5,404 bases of DNA. It comes from Phytoactinopolyspora endophytica. GTDB lineage: Bacteria; Actinomycetota; Actinomycetes; Jiangellales; Jiangellaceae. Below the pieces are notes generated by a model. The model saw nothing but the letters and a program-made list of their open reading frames with translations, was not told the DNA's origin and searched no databases. Positions 1 to 5,404 of the stretch are shown here, piece after piece. The stretch is taken from NCBI RefSeq assembly GCF_004138495.1, contig NZ_ML142878.1:27957-33360 (forward strand). Direction: 5' to 3'. Positions within the stretch are counted from its first letter, which is position 1. Each line of letters starts with the position of its first letter. Position numbers and translations under genes: made by a program.

Positions 1-5
1 GGAGA

Positions 6-34
6 TTGAAAATGGGACATTGATGTGTCATCAT
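6..34 (+). promoter_or_regulatory. Putative sigma-70-type promoter of the ABC exporter gene
   Basis: A TTGAAA hexamer at 6-11 matches the -35 consensus TTGACA at five of six positions. It is followed after exactly 17 bases by CATCAT at 29-34, which matches TATAAT at four of six. Transcription would begin near base 41 and give a leader of roughly 57 bases before the ATG at 98. The segment is visibly richer in A and T than the genes around it. The match is by eye only; the true promoter could lie further left, outside the window. Confidence 0.4.
21..33. promoter_or_regulatory. Small dyad overlapping the putative -10 element
   Basis: TGATG (21-25) and CATCA (29-33) form a perfect 5-bp inverted repeat around a 3-base centre, TGT. 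The right arm covers most of the proposed -10 hexamer, the place expected for a repressor operator. The arms are short, so chance is a real alternative, and no matching copy of this dyad was seen elsewhere in the window. Confidence 0.22.
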
Positions 35-84
35 GCGATAGCGAGATTGCACGATGGCCTCCATGGCCACTCCGTCGATTGAAC

Positions 85-90
85 AGAGAG
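85..90 (+). promoter_or_regulatory. Ribosome binding site for the ATG at 98
   Basis: The purine run AGAGAG at 85-90 ends seven bases before the ATG at 98, a normal Shine-Dalgarno distance. It supports the longer start of the exporter. A second in-frame ATG at 149 is preceded by GGTGAGA at 134-140, eight bases away, so the shorter start cannot be excluded. Confidence 0.4.
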
Positions 91-97
91 TCAGCCG

Positions 98-1921
98 ATG
101 TCCTACGCCGCCCCGACCACAGCGCCTGACCCCGGTGAGACCCCCGCGATGTCCATGCGCCAGAAGATCTCCCTGCTCTGGTCCTACGCCAGGCCGCACC
201 GCGACATGCTGGTGCTCGGTGTCTTTCTCGGGCTGCTGGGGACCGCAGCCGAGCTGGCCACACCCATGGTCACCAAGACGGTCCTGGACGGCCTGGCGGT
301 GTCGGCGTCGCTGCGCGGACCGGTGACCGTCCTGGCGGTCCTGCTGGTCGCCGGTACGGTGGTCGGCCTCATTCAGGCGATCTTGCTGGGCACTCTCGCC
401 GAGCGCATCATCCTGGCCACCCGTACCGGGATGATCCGCCACCTGCTGGGCGTGCGCCTTCCCGAGCTGGCCCGCCGTTCCAGCGGTGAGATGGTGGCGC
501 GCGTCACGTCGGACACGCTGCTCATCCGCGAGGCGACGACGTCGAGCATCGTCAACGGTGTGAACGGGTTCGTCGGGCTGGTCGGGGCACTCGTCCTCAT
601 GGCCGTGCTGGATCTGCCGCTGCTGCTGACCACCATCGGTGTCATCATCATCGTCGGAACGGCTGCGGCCCTGCTCATGCCGAGCCTGGCCAAGGCGCAG
701 CAGGAGGCGCAGGCTGAGGTCGGTTCGATGGGTGGCCGCCTGGAGGGCGTGCTGCGGGCGCTGCGGACGGTCAAGGCCAGCCGCGCCGAGGCGCGCGAGG
801 CGGAACGGATCGGCGACTTCGCCCGACGCTCCAGCCACAAGGGCATCCGGGCGGTCAAGATCGAGGCCGTGGCGTGGACGATCACGGGCGGCGGCATCAA
901 TCTGGCCATCATGCTGGTGCTCGGCTTCGGCGCCTGGCGGGTGTCGACGGGGGCGCTCGAGGTGAGCGCCCTGATCGCCTTTCTTCTTTACGCGTTCCAG
1001 CTGATGATGCCGGTGACGTTGCTGACCATGAGCTTGACGGCTATCCAGTCGGGATTAGCGGCGGCGGCGCGGATCGCGGAGGTCCGCGGGATGGCCACGG
1101 AAACGGACGACGTGAGCAGCCTGCCCGCCGAGCAGGCCTGCCCCATCGACGTGGCCGACGCGCTCGTGCTCGACGAGGTCCGCTTCCGGTACGCGCCGGA
1201 CGCCGCACCGGCCTTGGATGGGGTCTCGATCACCATCCCACGACACGGGCACACCGCCATTGTCGGGCCGTCGGGAGCGGGCAAGACCACGGTCTTCTCG
1301 CTCCTGCTGAAGTTCTTCCGGCCGGAAAGCGGGGAGATCCATCTCGACGGCCGGCCATTCGCCCGCTGGACGCTTGATGACCTGCGCAGCCGGATCGCCT
1401 ACGTGGAGCAGGACACGCCCTTGGTGCCCGGCACGCTCTATGAGAACCTCACATACGCCGCACCCGATGCTCCCGAGTCGCGCATCTGGCGTGCGCTGGC
1501 GGAGGTGCGGATGGACGAGCGGGCACGCGCGTTGCCGGACGGCCTGCACACCGACGTCTCGGCGTCGACCTTGTCCGGCGGCGAGAGGCAGCGCATTGCC
1601 CTGGCCCGCGCTTTGGTCGCGGACCCCGAACTTCTCCTGCTCGACGAGGTTACGGCCCAGCTGGACGGGCTCACCGAGGCCGCCGTGGCGCAGGGCATTC
1701 GCCGCCAGGCCGAGCGGGGTGCCGTGGTGACCATTGCGCACCGGCTCTCGACGGTCATGGACGCGGACCAGATCGTCGTCCTCGAAAGCGGCCGCGTCCG
1801 TGCCGTCGGTAGTCACGAGGAGTTGCTCCAGTCCGACGAGCTCTACCAGGAACTGGTCGCCGCCCTCCGAATCGCCACCGAGCCTCCCGCCGTACCGGAG
1901 ACGGCGACCGTCAGCGGGTGA
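98..1921 (+). CDS. ABC exporter half-transporter (fused membrane and ATPase domains)
   Basis: This 607-residue protein has the order of a type IV (MsbA/LmrA-like) ABC exporter, a membrane pump driven by ATP hydrolysis. Six hydrophobic segments can be seen at about residues 37-58, 75-100, 150-172, 174-194, 258-280 and 286-312. The nucleotide-binding domain follows: A-loop Tyr365, Walker A GPSGAGKTT (390-398), Q-loop Gln438, signature LSGGE (492-496), Walker B LLLLDE with catalytic Glu517, D-loop AQLD (520-523), and switch His548. All catalytic positions are present, so the pump should be active. The X-loop region between TDV (485-487) and LSGGE is about two residues shorter than the usual TEVGERG form. 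A half-transporter must dimerise; no partner gene is adjacent, so a homodimer is likely. The substrate cannot be read from sequence; drug or lipid-like compounds are typical for the family. Residues 1-17 are Pro/Ala-rich and may not be translated if the ATG at 149 is used. Leu320 is a TTA codon. Confidence 0.93.
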   Translation: MSYAAPTTAPDPGETPAMSMRQKISLLWSYARPHRDMLVLGVFLGLLGTAAELATPMVTKTVLDGLAVSASLRGPVTVLAVLLVAGTVVGLIQAILLGTLAERIILATRTGMIRHLLGVRLPELARRSSGEMVARVTSDTLLIREATTSSIVNGVNGFVGLVGALVLMAVLDLPLLLTTIGVIIIVGTAAALLMPSLAKAQQEAQAEVGSMGGRLEGVLRALRTVKASRAEAREAERIGDFARRSSHKGIRAVKIEAVAWTITGGGINLAIMLVLGFGAWRVSTGALEVSALIAFLLYAFQLMMPVTLLTMSLTAIQSGLAAAARIAEVRGMATETDDVSSLPAEQACPIDVADALVLDEVRFRYAPDAAPALDGVSITIPRHGHTAIVGPSGAGKTTVFSLLLKFFRPESGEIHLDGRPFARWTLDDLRSRIAYVEQDTPLVPGTLYENLTYAAPDAPESRIWRALAEVRMDERARALPDGLHTDVSASTLSGGERQRIALARALVADPELLLLDEVTAQLDGLTEAAVAQGIRRQAERGAVVTIAHRLSTVMDADQIVVLESGRVRAVGSHEELLQSDELYQELVAALRIATEPPAVPETATVSG

Positions 1922-1943
1922 CCGGGCGGTCCGACGATTGGTG

Positions 1944-4748
1944 CTATGACCTGGGCGTACTGAGTAGGCCCAGTTCGCGGGCGCGTGCTGAAGCATCGGT
2001 GCGGTTGGCGGCGCCCAGCTTGTCGAGGATGTGGGTGACGTGCTTCTTGACCGTGTTCACGGCCAGATAGAGCTCGGCCGCGATGTCCCGGTTCTGCTTG
2101 CCTGCCACCAGCAGCTGCAGTACCTCCACCTCCCGGGCGCTGAGCTGTGTGACGAGACCTGGGACGTTCGACCCACCCGGGACAGCATGGGGAGGTTCGC
2201 TGCCGGTGCGCGCTTCGAAGGCCCGCATCAGCAGGCCCAGGAATCCCACCGGGACACCCGCTACGACGGCATGCCCGGTTCGTTGGGTGGCGATCAGCCG
2301 GCCGAGCAGGACGGCCATGGGTTCACCCTCGTCGACGAACACCCGGATGTGACCCTGCGGTTGGGCAAGAATGAGTGCGTCGGCCAACGTGGGCACCGCC
2401 GCGTCGTCGTTTCCGGTAGCGGTCAGCGCCAGGGCCCGCAGCGCCTGAATCTCGATCACGCTGCCGACCCGGTCCTGCTCGAGTGCGAGCGCATGCATGC
2501 GTTCCAACAGGTGCAAGGCCCGGCCGGGTTCGTGCTGGGCGAGCAGCACGCGTGCCAGAACGAGGTACGCCGGCTCACGGGCGAACGACAGTTCATCGTC
2601 ATGGCTCAGGCCGCGTTCGACGGTCCACCTCGCGGCCCAGCCTGCGTCGCCCTGGGCGAGTGACAACCGAGCTCGCTGTGCAGGGACCGGGTTGAACAGG
2701 TCGGCCACGGTCGGGTCGGTGAGCCGCTCGGCCTCCTCCATGGCACGTCGTGCGCCGGCGGCGTCGCCCTGGGCCTGCTTGATCCAGGCCAGCGTCACCA
2801 GGCCGATAGCCAGCGGAAGGGTATAGACGAACTGGCGGCACAGGGGGAGACCCAGATCGAGGTGTTGCATGGCGTTGTCGAATTCGCCGCGCTGGTAGGC
2901 CACCGCGGCCGTCCCTGCATACGCCACACCAATGGCGGGCTGGGCGGGCCGCCCCGACATCTCGGCCACCTCGAGCGTGCGATGGTACGTCTGCAGCGCA
3001 GAGTCCAGGCGGCCCTGGGCCGACTGAATGCGCCCAAGGTAGGACGAGGTCAAGGCGATCAAGTCTTGGTCGCCGGCCGACTGCCACCAATCGATGATGG
3101 AAGCGACGGCCCGCTCCGCCTCCTGGAGGCGGCCCCCTAGCCATTCGGCGATAGCCAGAGTTGAGTGAGCGAGTCCTTCGAGCATCCACTCGCCATCGCT
3201 CAGCTCGTCGAGAGCCCGCGAAGAGAAGGCTATCGTCGCTTCTTCATCGCCGCGCAGATGCGCGACGTAGGCGCCGCCGACCGCGATCGCTGCCGGCATG
3301 TTGGCCAGCCGGCTCGCCGTGCTGCCGACCGATGGCTCGAACGGCTCGTCCTCGACAGTGTGGAGAACTCGTTCGGCATCGTGGAGCGCGTTCTCCACGT
3401 CTTTCACCCGGCCGCCGACGACGTGCAATGCCGCCTGCGCCAGATGTAATCGCGGCCGTGAGGCCACCAACCTCGGTGGTAGCGTCGCGATCCACCGCTG
3501 AACCGTCGCTCGTTCGCTGGACAGGTAATGCTCGTCGAAGTACCGCTCGACGAGCCTGGCTGCCCAAGCCGAGTCTCCGGCGGCCATTGCGTGCCGTACC
3601 GCATCGTCGGCCAGGCCGTGCTCGTCGTACCACGACGCGGCATTGCGGTGCAGCACGTCGACCCGGCCGGGCTGGCGCTGCGGCAGGCGAGCGCGGAGCA
3701 GATCGGCGAACAGATGGTGGTAGCGCCACCAGCCACGCTTCTCGTCCAACGGCACCAAGAAGAGGTTCGCCCGCTCGATCTGCTCCAGCGTCACCTGGCT
3801 GTCGCCGCGGCCGGTGACCGCGTCACATAAGGATCCGGACAGCCGCTCCAGCACGGAGGTCTCCAGCAGAAAGTCCTGCACGTGCGCCGGTTGGTGCGCC
3901 AGTACCTCTTCGGCCAAGTAGTCGAGCACGTAGCGGTGGCTACCGGAGAATGTTTCGACGAACCCTGCCGTGTCGGGTTCGTCGCGCAGCGACAGCGCTG
4001 CGAGCTGCAGCCCGACCGCCCAGCCCTCGGTGCGTGCGGTCAACGCCGCGACCGTGTCTGCGTGCATGTCCGATCCGAGTGCCTCCCGTAGCAGCGCCGC
4101 CGTCTCCTGCACCGTGAACCGCAGTTCGACGGCGCGTATCTCGGTCAGCTGGCCCGCGGCGCGTAGTCGGGCCAGCGGCAACGACGGATCGGCGCGACTG
4201 GACAGCACGATGTGCAGTCCGGCCGGTCGGTGCTCGATGAGGAACCGTATGGAGTCATACACCTCTTCGGCGTCGATCACGTGATAGTCGTCGAGGACCA
4301 GCACGACATCGGCAGGTTCGGCCGCGAACGCGTTGACGACCGCTGCCGCCAGGTCCCGGAACGTCGTCGTCGCAGCCAGCAGCGGAGCGACGTGGTCCGC
4401 AATGCCTGGGCGTACCCGGTCCAACGCGGCCGCGACGTGTCGCCAGAACCTGGCCGGGTCGTTGTCGCCGGCGTCCAACGACAGCCACGCCACGGCCTGC
4501 TCTCGTCGCCGGCACCAGTCCGCCAGTAACGCGGTCTTGCCGGATCCCGCCGGCGCGCAGAGCAGTGAGAGCGTTCTTGACAAACCCTCTTCCAGCTGGT
4601 CGGCCAGCCGCTGCCGGGGTATGAAGCCTGGCGGTGGCCGTGGCACGTACAGCTTGGTGGCGAGCAGTCCATCCGATCCGCGCATCGACGCGGAAGTGGA
4701 GCCACCGGGCGGCGTTTCAGGCATCTCTGCCACGCTGGGACCGGACAT
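1944..4748 (-). CDS. LAL-family LuxR transcriptional regulator (MalT-like STAND ATPase)
   Basis: This large DNA-binding activator has about 934 residues, typical for the LAL/MalT family (roughly 900). Numbering is from the ATG at 4748. The N-terminal LLATKLYVPRP (28-38) is a family hallmark. Walker A is APAGSGKT (65-72), Walker B VVLVLDDYHVI (148-158, acidic pair Asp153-Asp154), and the arginine-rich segment LSSRADPSLPLARLRAAG lies at 182-199. A winged-helix region follows at about 270-350, then a long alpha-helical TPR-like stretch (about 370-800) suited to ligand or partner binding. The motif HIRVFVDEGEPM (800-811) precedes the C-terminal LuxR helix-turn-helix, starting LSAREVEVLQLL (869-880), with recognition helix VNTVKKHVTHILDKL (897-911). 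Such proteins usually bind ATP, oligomerise on an inducer and activate promoters; the inducer is unknown here. An in-frame GTG at 4781 with its own GGGGA would add 11 residues; the ATG at 4748 is preferred because the extra stretch is Cys/Arg-rich and unlike the family. Leu74, Leu307 and Leu434 are TTA codons. The gene converges on the exporter, which may be a target. Confidence 0.92.
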   Translation of the reverse strand: MSGPSVAEMPETPPGGSTSASMRGSDGLLATKLYVPRPPPGFIPRQRLADQLEEGLSRTLSLLCAPAGSGKTALLADWCRRREQAVAWLSLDAGDNDPARFWRHVAAALDRVRPGIADHVAPLLAATTTFRDLAAAVVNAFAAEPADVVLVLDDYHVIDAEEVYDSIRFLIEHRPAGLHIVLSSRADPSLPLARLRAAGQLTEIRAVELRFTVQETAALLREALGSDMHADTVAALTARTEGWAVGLQLAALSLRDEPDTAGFVETFSGSHRYVLDYLAEEVLAHQPAHVQDFLLETSVLERLSGSLCDAVTGRGDSQVTLEQIERANLFLVPLDEKRGWWRYHHLFADLLRARLPQRQPGRVDVLHRNAASWYDEHGLADDAVRHAMAAGDSAWAARLVERYFDEHYLSSERATVQRWIATLPPRLVASRPRLHLAQAALHVVGGRVKDVENALHDAERVLHTVEDEPFEPSVGSTASRLANMPAAIAVGGAYVAHLRGDEEATIAFSSRALDELSDGEWMLEGLAHSTLAIAEWLGGRLQEAERAVASIIDWWQSAGDQDLIALTSSYLGRIQSAQGRLDSALQTYHRTLEVAEMSGRPAQPAIGVAYAGTAAVAYQRGEFDNAMQHLDLGLPLCRQFVYTLPLAIGLVTLAWIKQAQGDAAGARRAMEEAERLTDPTVADLFNPVPAQRARLSLAQGDAGWAARWTVERGLSHDDELSFAREPAYLVLARVLLAQHEPGRALHLLERMHALALEQDRVGSVIEIQALRALALTATGNDDAAVPTLADALILAQPQGHIRVFVDEGEPMAVLLGRLIATQRTGHAVVAGVPVGFLGLLMRAFEARTGSEPPHAVPGGSNVPGLVTQLSAREVEVLQLLVAGKQNRDIAAELYLAVNTVKKHVTHILDKLGAANRTDASARARELGLLSTPRS
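1948..1976. terminator. Possible hairpin terminator at the convergent junction
   Basis: CTGGGC (1951-1956) pairs perfectly with GCCCAG (1968-1973). Inside it, after one G-G mismatch, TAC (1958-1960) pairs with GTA (1964-1966) around the loop TGA. Two more pairs (1948-1949 with 1975-1976) follow an outer mismatch. It starts 27 bases after the exporter stop codon and lies inside the final codons of the opposing LuxR gene. No T-run follows on either strand, so it would be an actinobacterial-type terminator without a U-tract, or simply a coding coincidence. Confidence 0.33.
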
Positions 4749-4757
4749 CCTGGGGCA

Positions 4758-4764
4758 CTCTCGT
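4758..4764 (-). promoter_or_regulatory. Ribosome binding site for the ATG at 4748
   Basis: On the minus strand ACGAGAG (4764 down to 4758) ends nine bases before the ATG at 4748. The competing GTG at 4781 has GGGGA (4795 down to 4791), also nine bases away, so spacing does not settle the start. The ATG codon and family N-terminal length favour 4748. Confidence 0.33.
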
Positions 4765-4782
4765 CGAGCGCAAGACTCCACA

Positions 4783-4919
4783 CTGGCCGATCCCCATCTC
4801 GGGGACTTCCATGGACTGGGTGCGCATCACACCGCCGATCTCGTAGACCCGACGTAGGACGCCCTGGAGCTCCTCAGCCGTAGCGATTGTGCCGGTACGT
4901 GCAGTATGACATCCGGCAC
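4783..4919 (-). pseudogene. Possible relic of an Lrp/AsnC-type regulator C-terminal domain
   Basis: Two minus-strand frames in this leader resemble the effector-binding (RAM) domain of Lrp/AsnC regulators. The first, read from 4919, gives PDVILHVPAQ, like the strand that opens that domain. The second, one base out of frame and read from about 4890, gives TAEELQGVLRRVYEIGGVMR followed by TQSMEV, like the helix and the conserved GV-RT-T strand. Third codon positions in the second piece are mostly G or C, as in real genes here. There is no upstream start codon and no DNA-binding half, so if it is a gene it is a broken fragment. Both stretches are short and the likeness was judged by eye. It may be chance, or a short leader reading frame (ATG 4827 to TGA 4717) overlapping the regulator's start. 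Confidence 0.25.
4889..4919. promoter_or_regulatory. 7-bp inverted repeat in the LuxR upstream region
   Basis: GTGCCGG (4889-4895) and CCGGCAC (4913-4919) are perfect inverted repeats with a 17-base centre. The repeat lies about 140 bases before the LuxR start and 34 bases after the hemerythrin stop. It could be an operator controlling the regulator, since a -10-like hexamer sits between the arms, or a weak hairpin terminator for the hemerythrin transcript. No T-run follows on the minus strand, which slightly favours the operator reading. Confidence 0.35.
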
Positions 4920-4930
4920 CGTCGGGGGAA
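4903..4930 (-). promoter_or_regulatory. Weak candidate promoter for the LuxR regulator
   Basis: On the minus strand CATACT (4908 down to 4903) resembles a -10 element (TATACT with one change). TTCCCC (4930 down to 4925) is a poor -35 match at a spacing of 16 bases. Transcription would begin near 4896, giving a leader of about 148 bases. High-GC actinobacterial promoters often have weak -35 boxes, so this is only a suggestion. Confidence 0.22.
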
Positions 4931-4942
4931 CCCGGGCGTGTG

Positions 4943-4952
4943 CATACGTATG
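4943..4952. repeat. Perfect 10-bp palindrome next to the hemerythrin stop
   Basis: CATACGTATG reads identically on both strands and abuts the TAA stop of the hemerythrin gene (4953-4955). It has no loop, so it is not a hairpin terminator. Palindromes of this composition can be binding sites for dimeric repressors, but the length is modest and there is no second full copy in the window. Confidence 0.25.
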
Positions 4953-5404
4953 TTAGCTTCCGCCGACGTTCAGCCGGCCGAGAGGCTCGACGACCTCTTC
5001 CTCTTCGTAGGCCAGATGGCTCAGCAGAACGTCGTCGAGTAGATCGACCAGCGCTCGGACCTCGGCCAGCTTGCCGACGTCCTCGACCATGTCCACCAGT
5101 GCGGCGTCCAGCCTGGTCAGCACCGCTGCGATCACTTCGTGCTCGGCCGCCAGGCGCTCGATCACCGGGCTGAGTGATCCGTCCGCGTCCTTCAGCTCGG
5201 CGAACAGTTCATCGTCCTCATTGACGTGGTGGACGGTGAGCAGACGGCAATAGGAAGCACAGAAGCTTCCCAGCGCCCAGTAGTTCTGGCGCATCGTCAT
5301 CTGATTGATCAACGAGCGCGCTGCGGACGGGTTGTTCTGCCCGGCCGCGACCTGGTTCACGGCGTCCTTGATCTTCTTCAGTTCCTCGCGCAGATGGTTG
5401 TGAA
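4953..5404 (-). CDS. Hemerythrin HHE domain protein (5' end outside the window)
   Basis: The visible 149 residues are the C-terminal part of a hemerythrin-like four-helix protein that binds a di-iron (or similar) centre and, in bacteria, commonly handles oxygen, nitric oxide or iron. Numbering is from the first visible codon (5402 downward). Candidate metal ligands are in the usual order: HNHLREEL (His1/His3), VHHVNEDDELF (His58 with Glu62 four residues on), AEHEV (His88), and SHLAYEEEE (His129 with Glu134 five residues on). The C-terminal motif LLSHLAYEEEEVVEPL is characteristic. The frame stays open to the window edge, so the GTG at 5358-5360 is an internal valine codon and not the start; family members are usually longer at the N-terminus. 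There is no signal peptide or membrane segment in the visible part, so it is probably cytoplasmic. Cys48 and Cys52 lie four residues apart just before the second ligand group. It is codirectional with the LuxR gene but separated by about 200 bases, so cotranscription is uncertain. Confidence 0.88.
   Translation of the reverse strand, partial: HNHLREELKKIKDAVNQVAAGQNNPSAARSLINQMTMRQNYWALGSFCASYCRLLTVHHVNEDDELFAELKDADGSLSPVIERLAAEHEVIAAVLTRLDAALVDMVEDVGKLAEVRALVDLLDDVLLSHLAYEEEEVVEPLGRLNVGGS

Noticed and set aside
2..49. Direct repeat GAGATTG at 2-8 and 43-49
   Set aside because: Seven bases in a short leader is easily chance, and neither copy fits the promoter geometry.
54..69. ATGGCC repeat and the inverted repeat TGGCC/GGCCA in the exporter leader
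   Set aside because: The 5-bp arms around a 5-base loop are short, too far from the ribosome site to mask it, and there is no evidence of attenuation.
874..1377. Plus-strand 167-codon frame inside the exporter
   Set aside because: It lies within the conserved exporter coding region in another frame and is a compositional shadow without domain motifs.
1920..1931. GACC-GGGC-GGTC mini-hairpin at the exporter stop codon
   Set aside because: A 4-bp stem overlapping the stop codon is too weak for a terminator; the hairpin at 1948-1976 is better.
1055..1996. Long open frame of 313 codons on the minus strand opposite the exporter ATPase domain
   Set aside because: It overlaps an unmistakable ATPase on the other strand, has no recognisable motif, and long antisense frames are expected in high-GC DNA.
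2031..2663. Plus-strand 210-codon frame opposite the regulator
   Set aside because: The opposite strand encodes the LuxR helix-turn-helix and conserved helical region; this frame has no family features.
3161..3817. Plus-strand Arg/Pro-rich frame of 218 codons opposite the regulator
   Set aside because: Its Arg/Ala/Pro-rich composition is typical of a wrong-frame reading of high-GC DNA.
4874..4912. Twelve-residue minus-strand frame starting at the ATG at 4912
   Set aside because: There is no convincing ribosome site, it is very short, and it overlaps the proposed promoter and inverted repeat.

Overview
The window comes from a high-GC Gram-positive bacterium, most likely an actinomycete. Codons end mostly in G or C, intergenic gaps are short, and the very large LuxR regulator with an ATPase domain (LAL family) and the hemerythrin-like protein are both of types common in Streptomyces and its relatives. 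The sequence alone does not fix the genus. No mobile element, CRISPR array, tRNA or rRNA was seen.

Layout from left to right. Bases 1-97 are a relatively AT-rich leader with a plausible promoter and a small dyad. Bases 98-1921 (+) encode a complete ABC exporter half-transporter of 607 residues, with six membrane helices fused to a nucleotide-binding domain. A gap of only 22 bases separates it from a convergent gene at 1944-4748 (-), a LAL regulator of about 934 residues with an N-terminal STAND/AAA-type ATPase, a long helical repeat middle and a C-terminal LuxR helix-turn-helix. Upstream of the regulator, 4749-4952 holds its presumed control region: a 7-bp inverted repeat around a -10-like hexamer, a short perfect palindrome, and a stretch that looks like the decayed C-terminal end of an Lrp/AsnC-type regulator. 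Bases 4953-5404 (-) carry the C-terminal 149 residues of a hemerythrin HHE-domain protein whose 5' end lies beyond the window.

The regulator and the exporter are convergent neighbours and may belong to one response, the regulator sensing a small molecule or protein partner and the exporter moving a hydrophobic compound, but nothing in the sequence proves this. The hemerythrin gene is codirectional with, and upstream of, the regulator, but the gap is long enough for independent transcription.

The most notable signals are four TTA leucine codons (three in the regulator, one in the exporter), a possible Lrp relic in the regulator's leader, and a hairpin near the convergent junction that lies inside the regulator's last codons. 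No clearly new system is evident; these are small leads around ordinary gene families.
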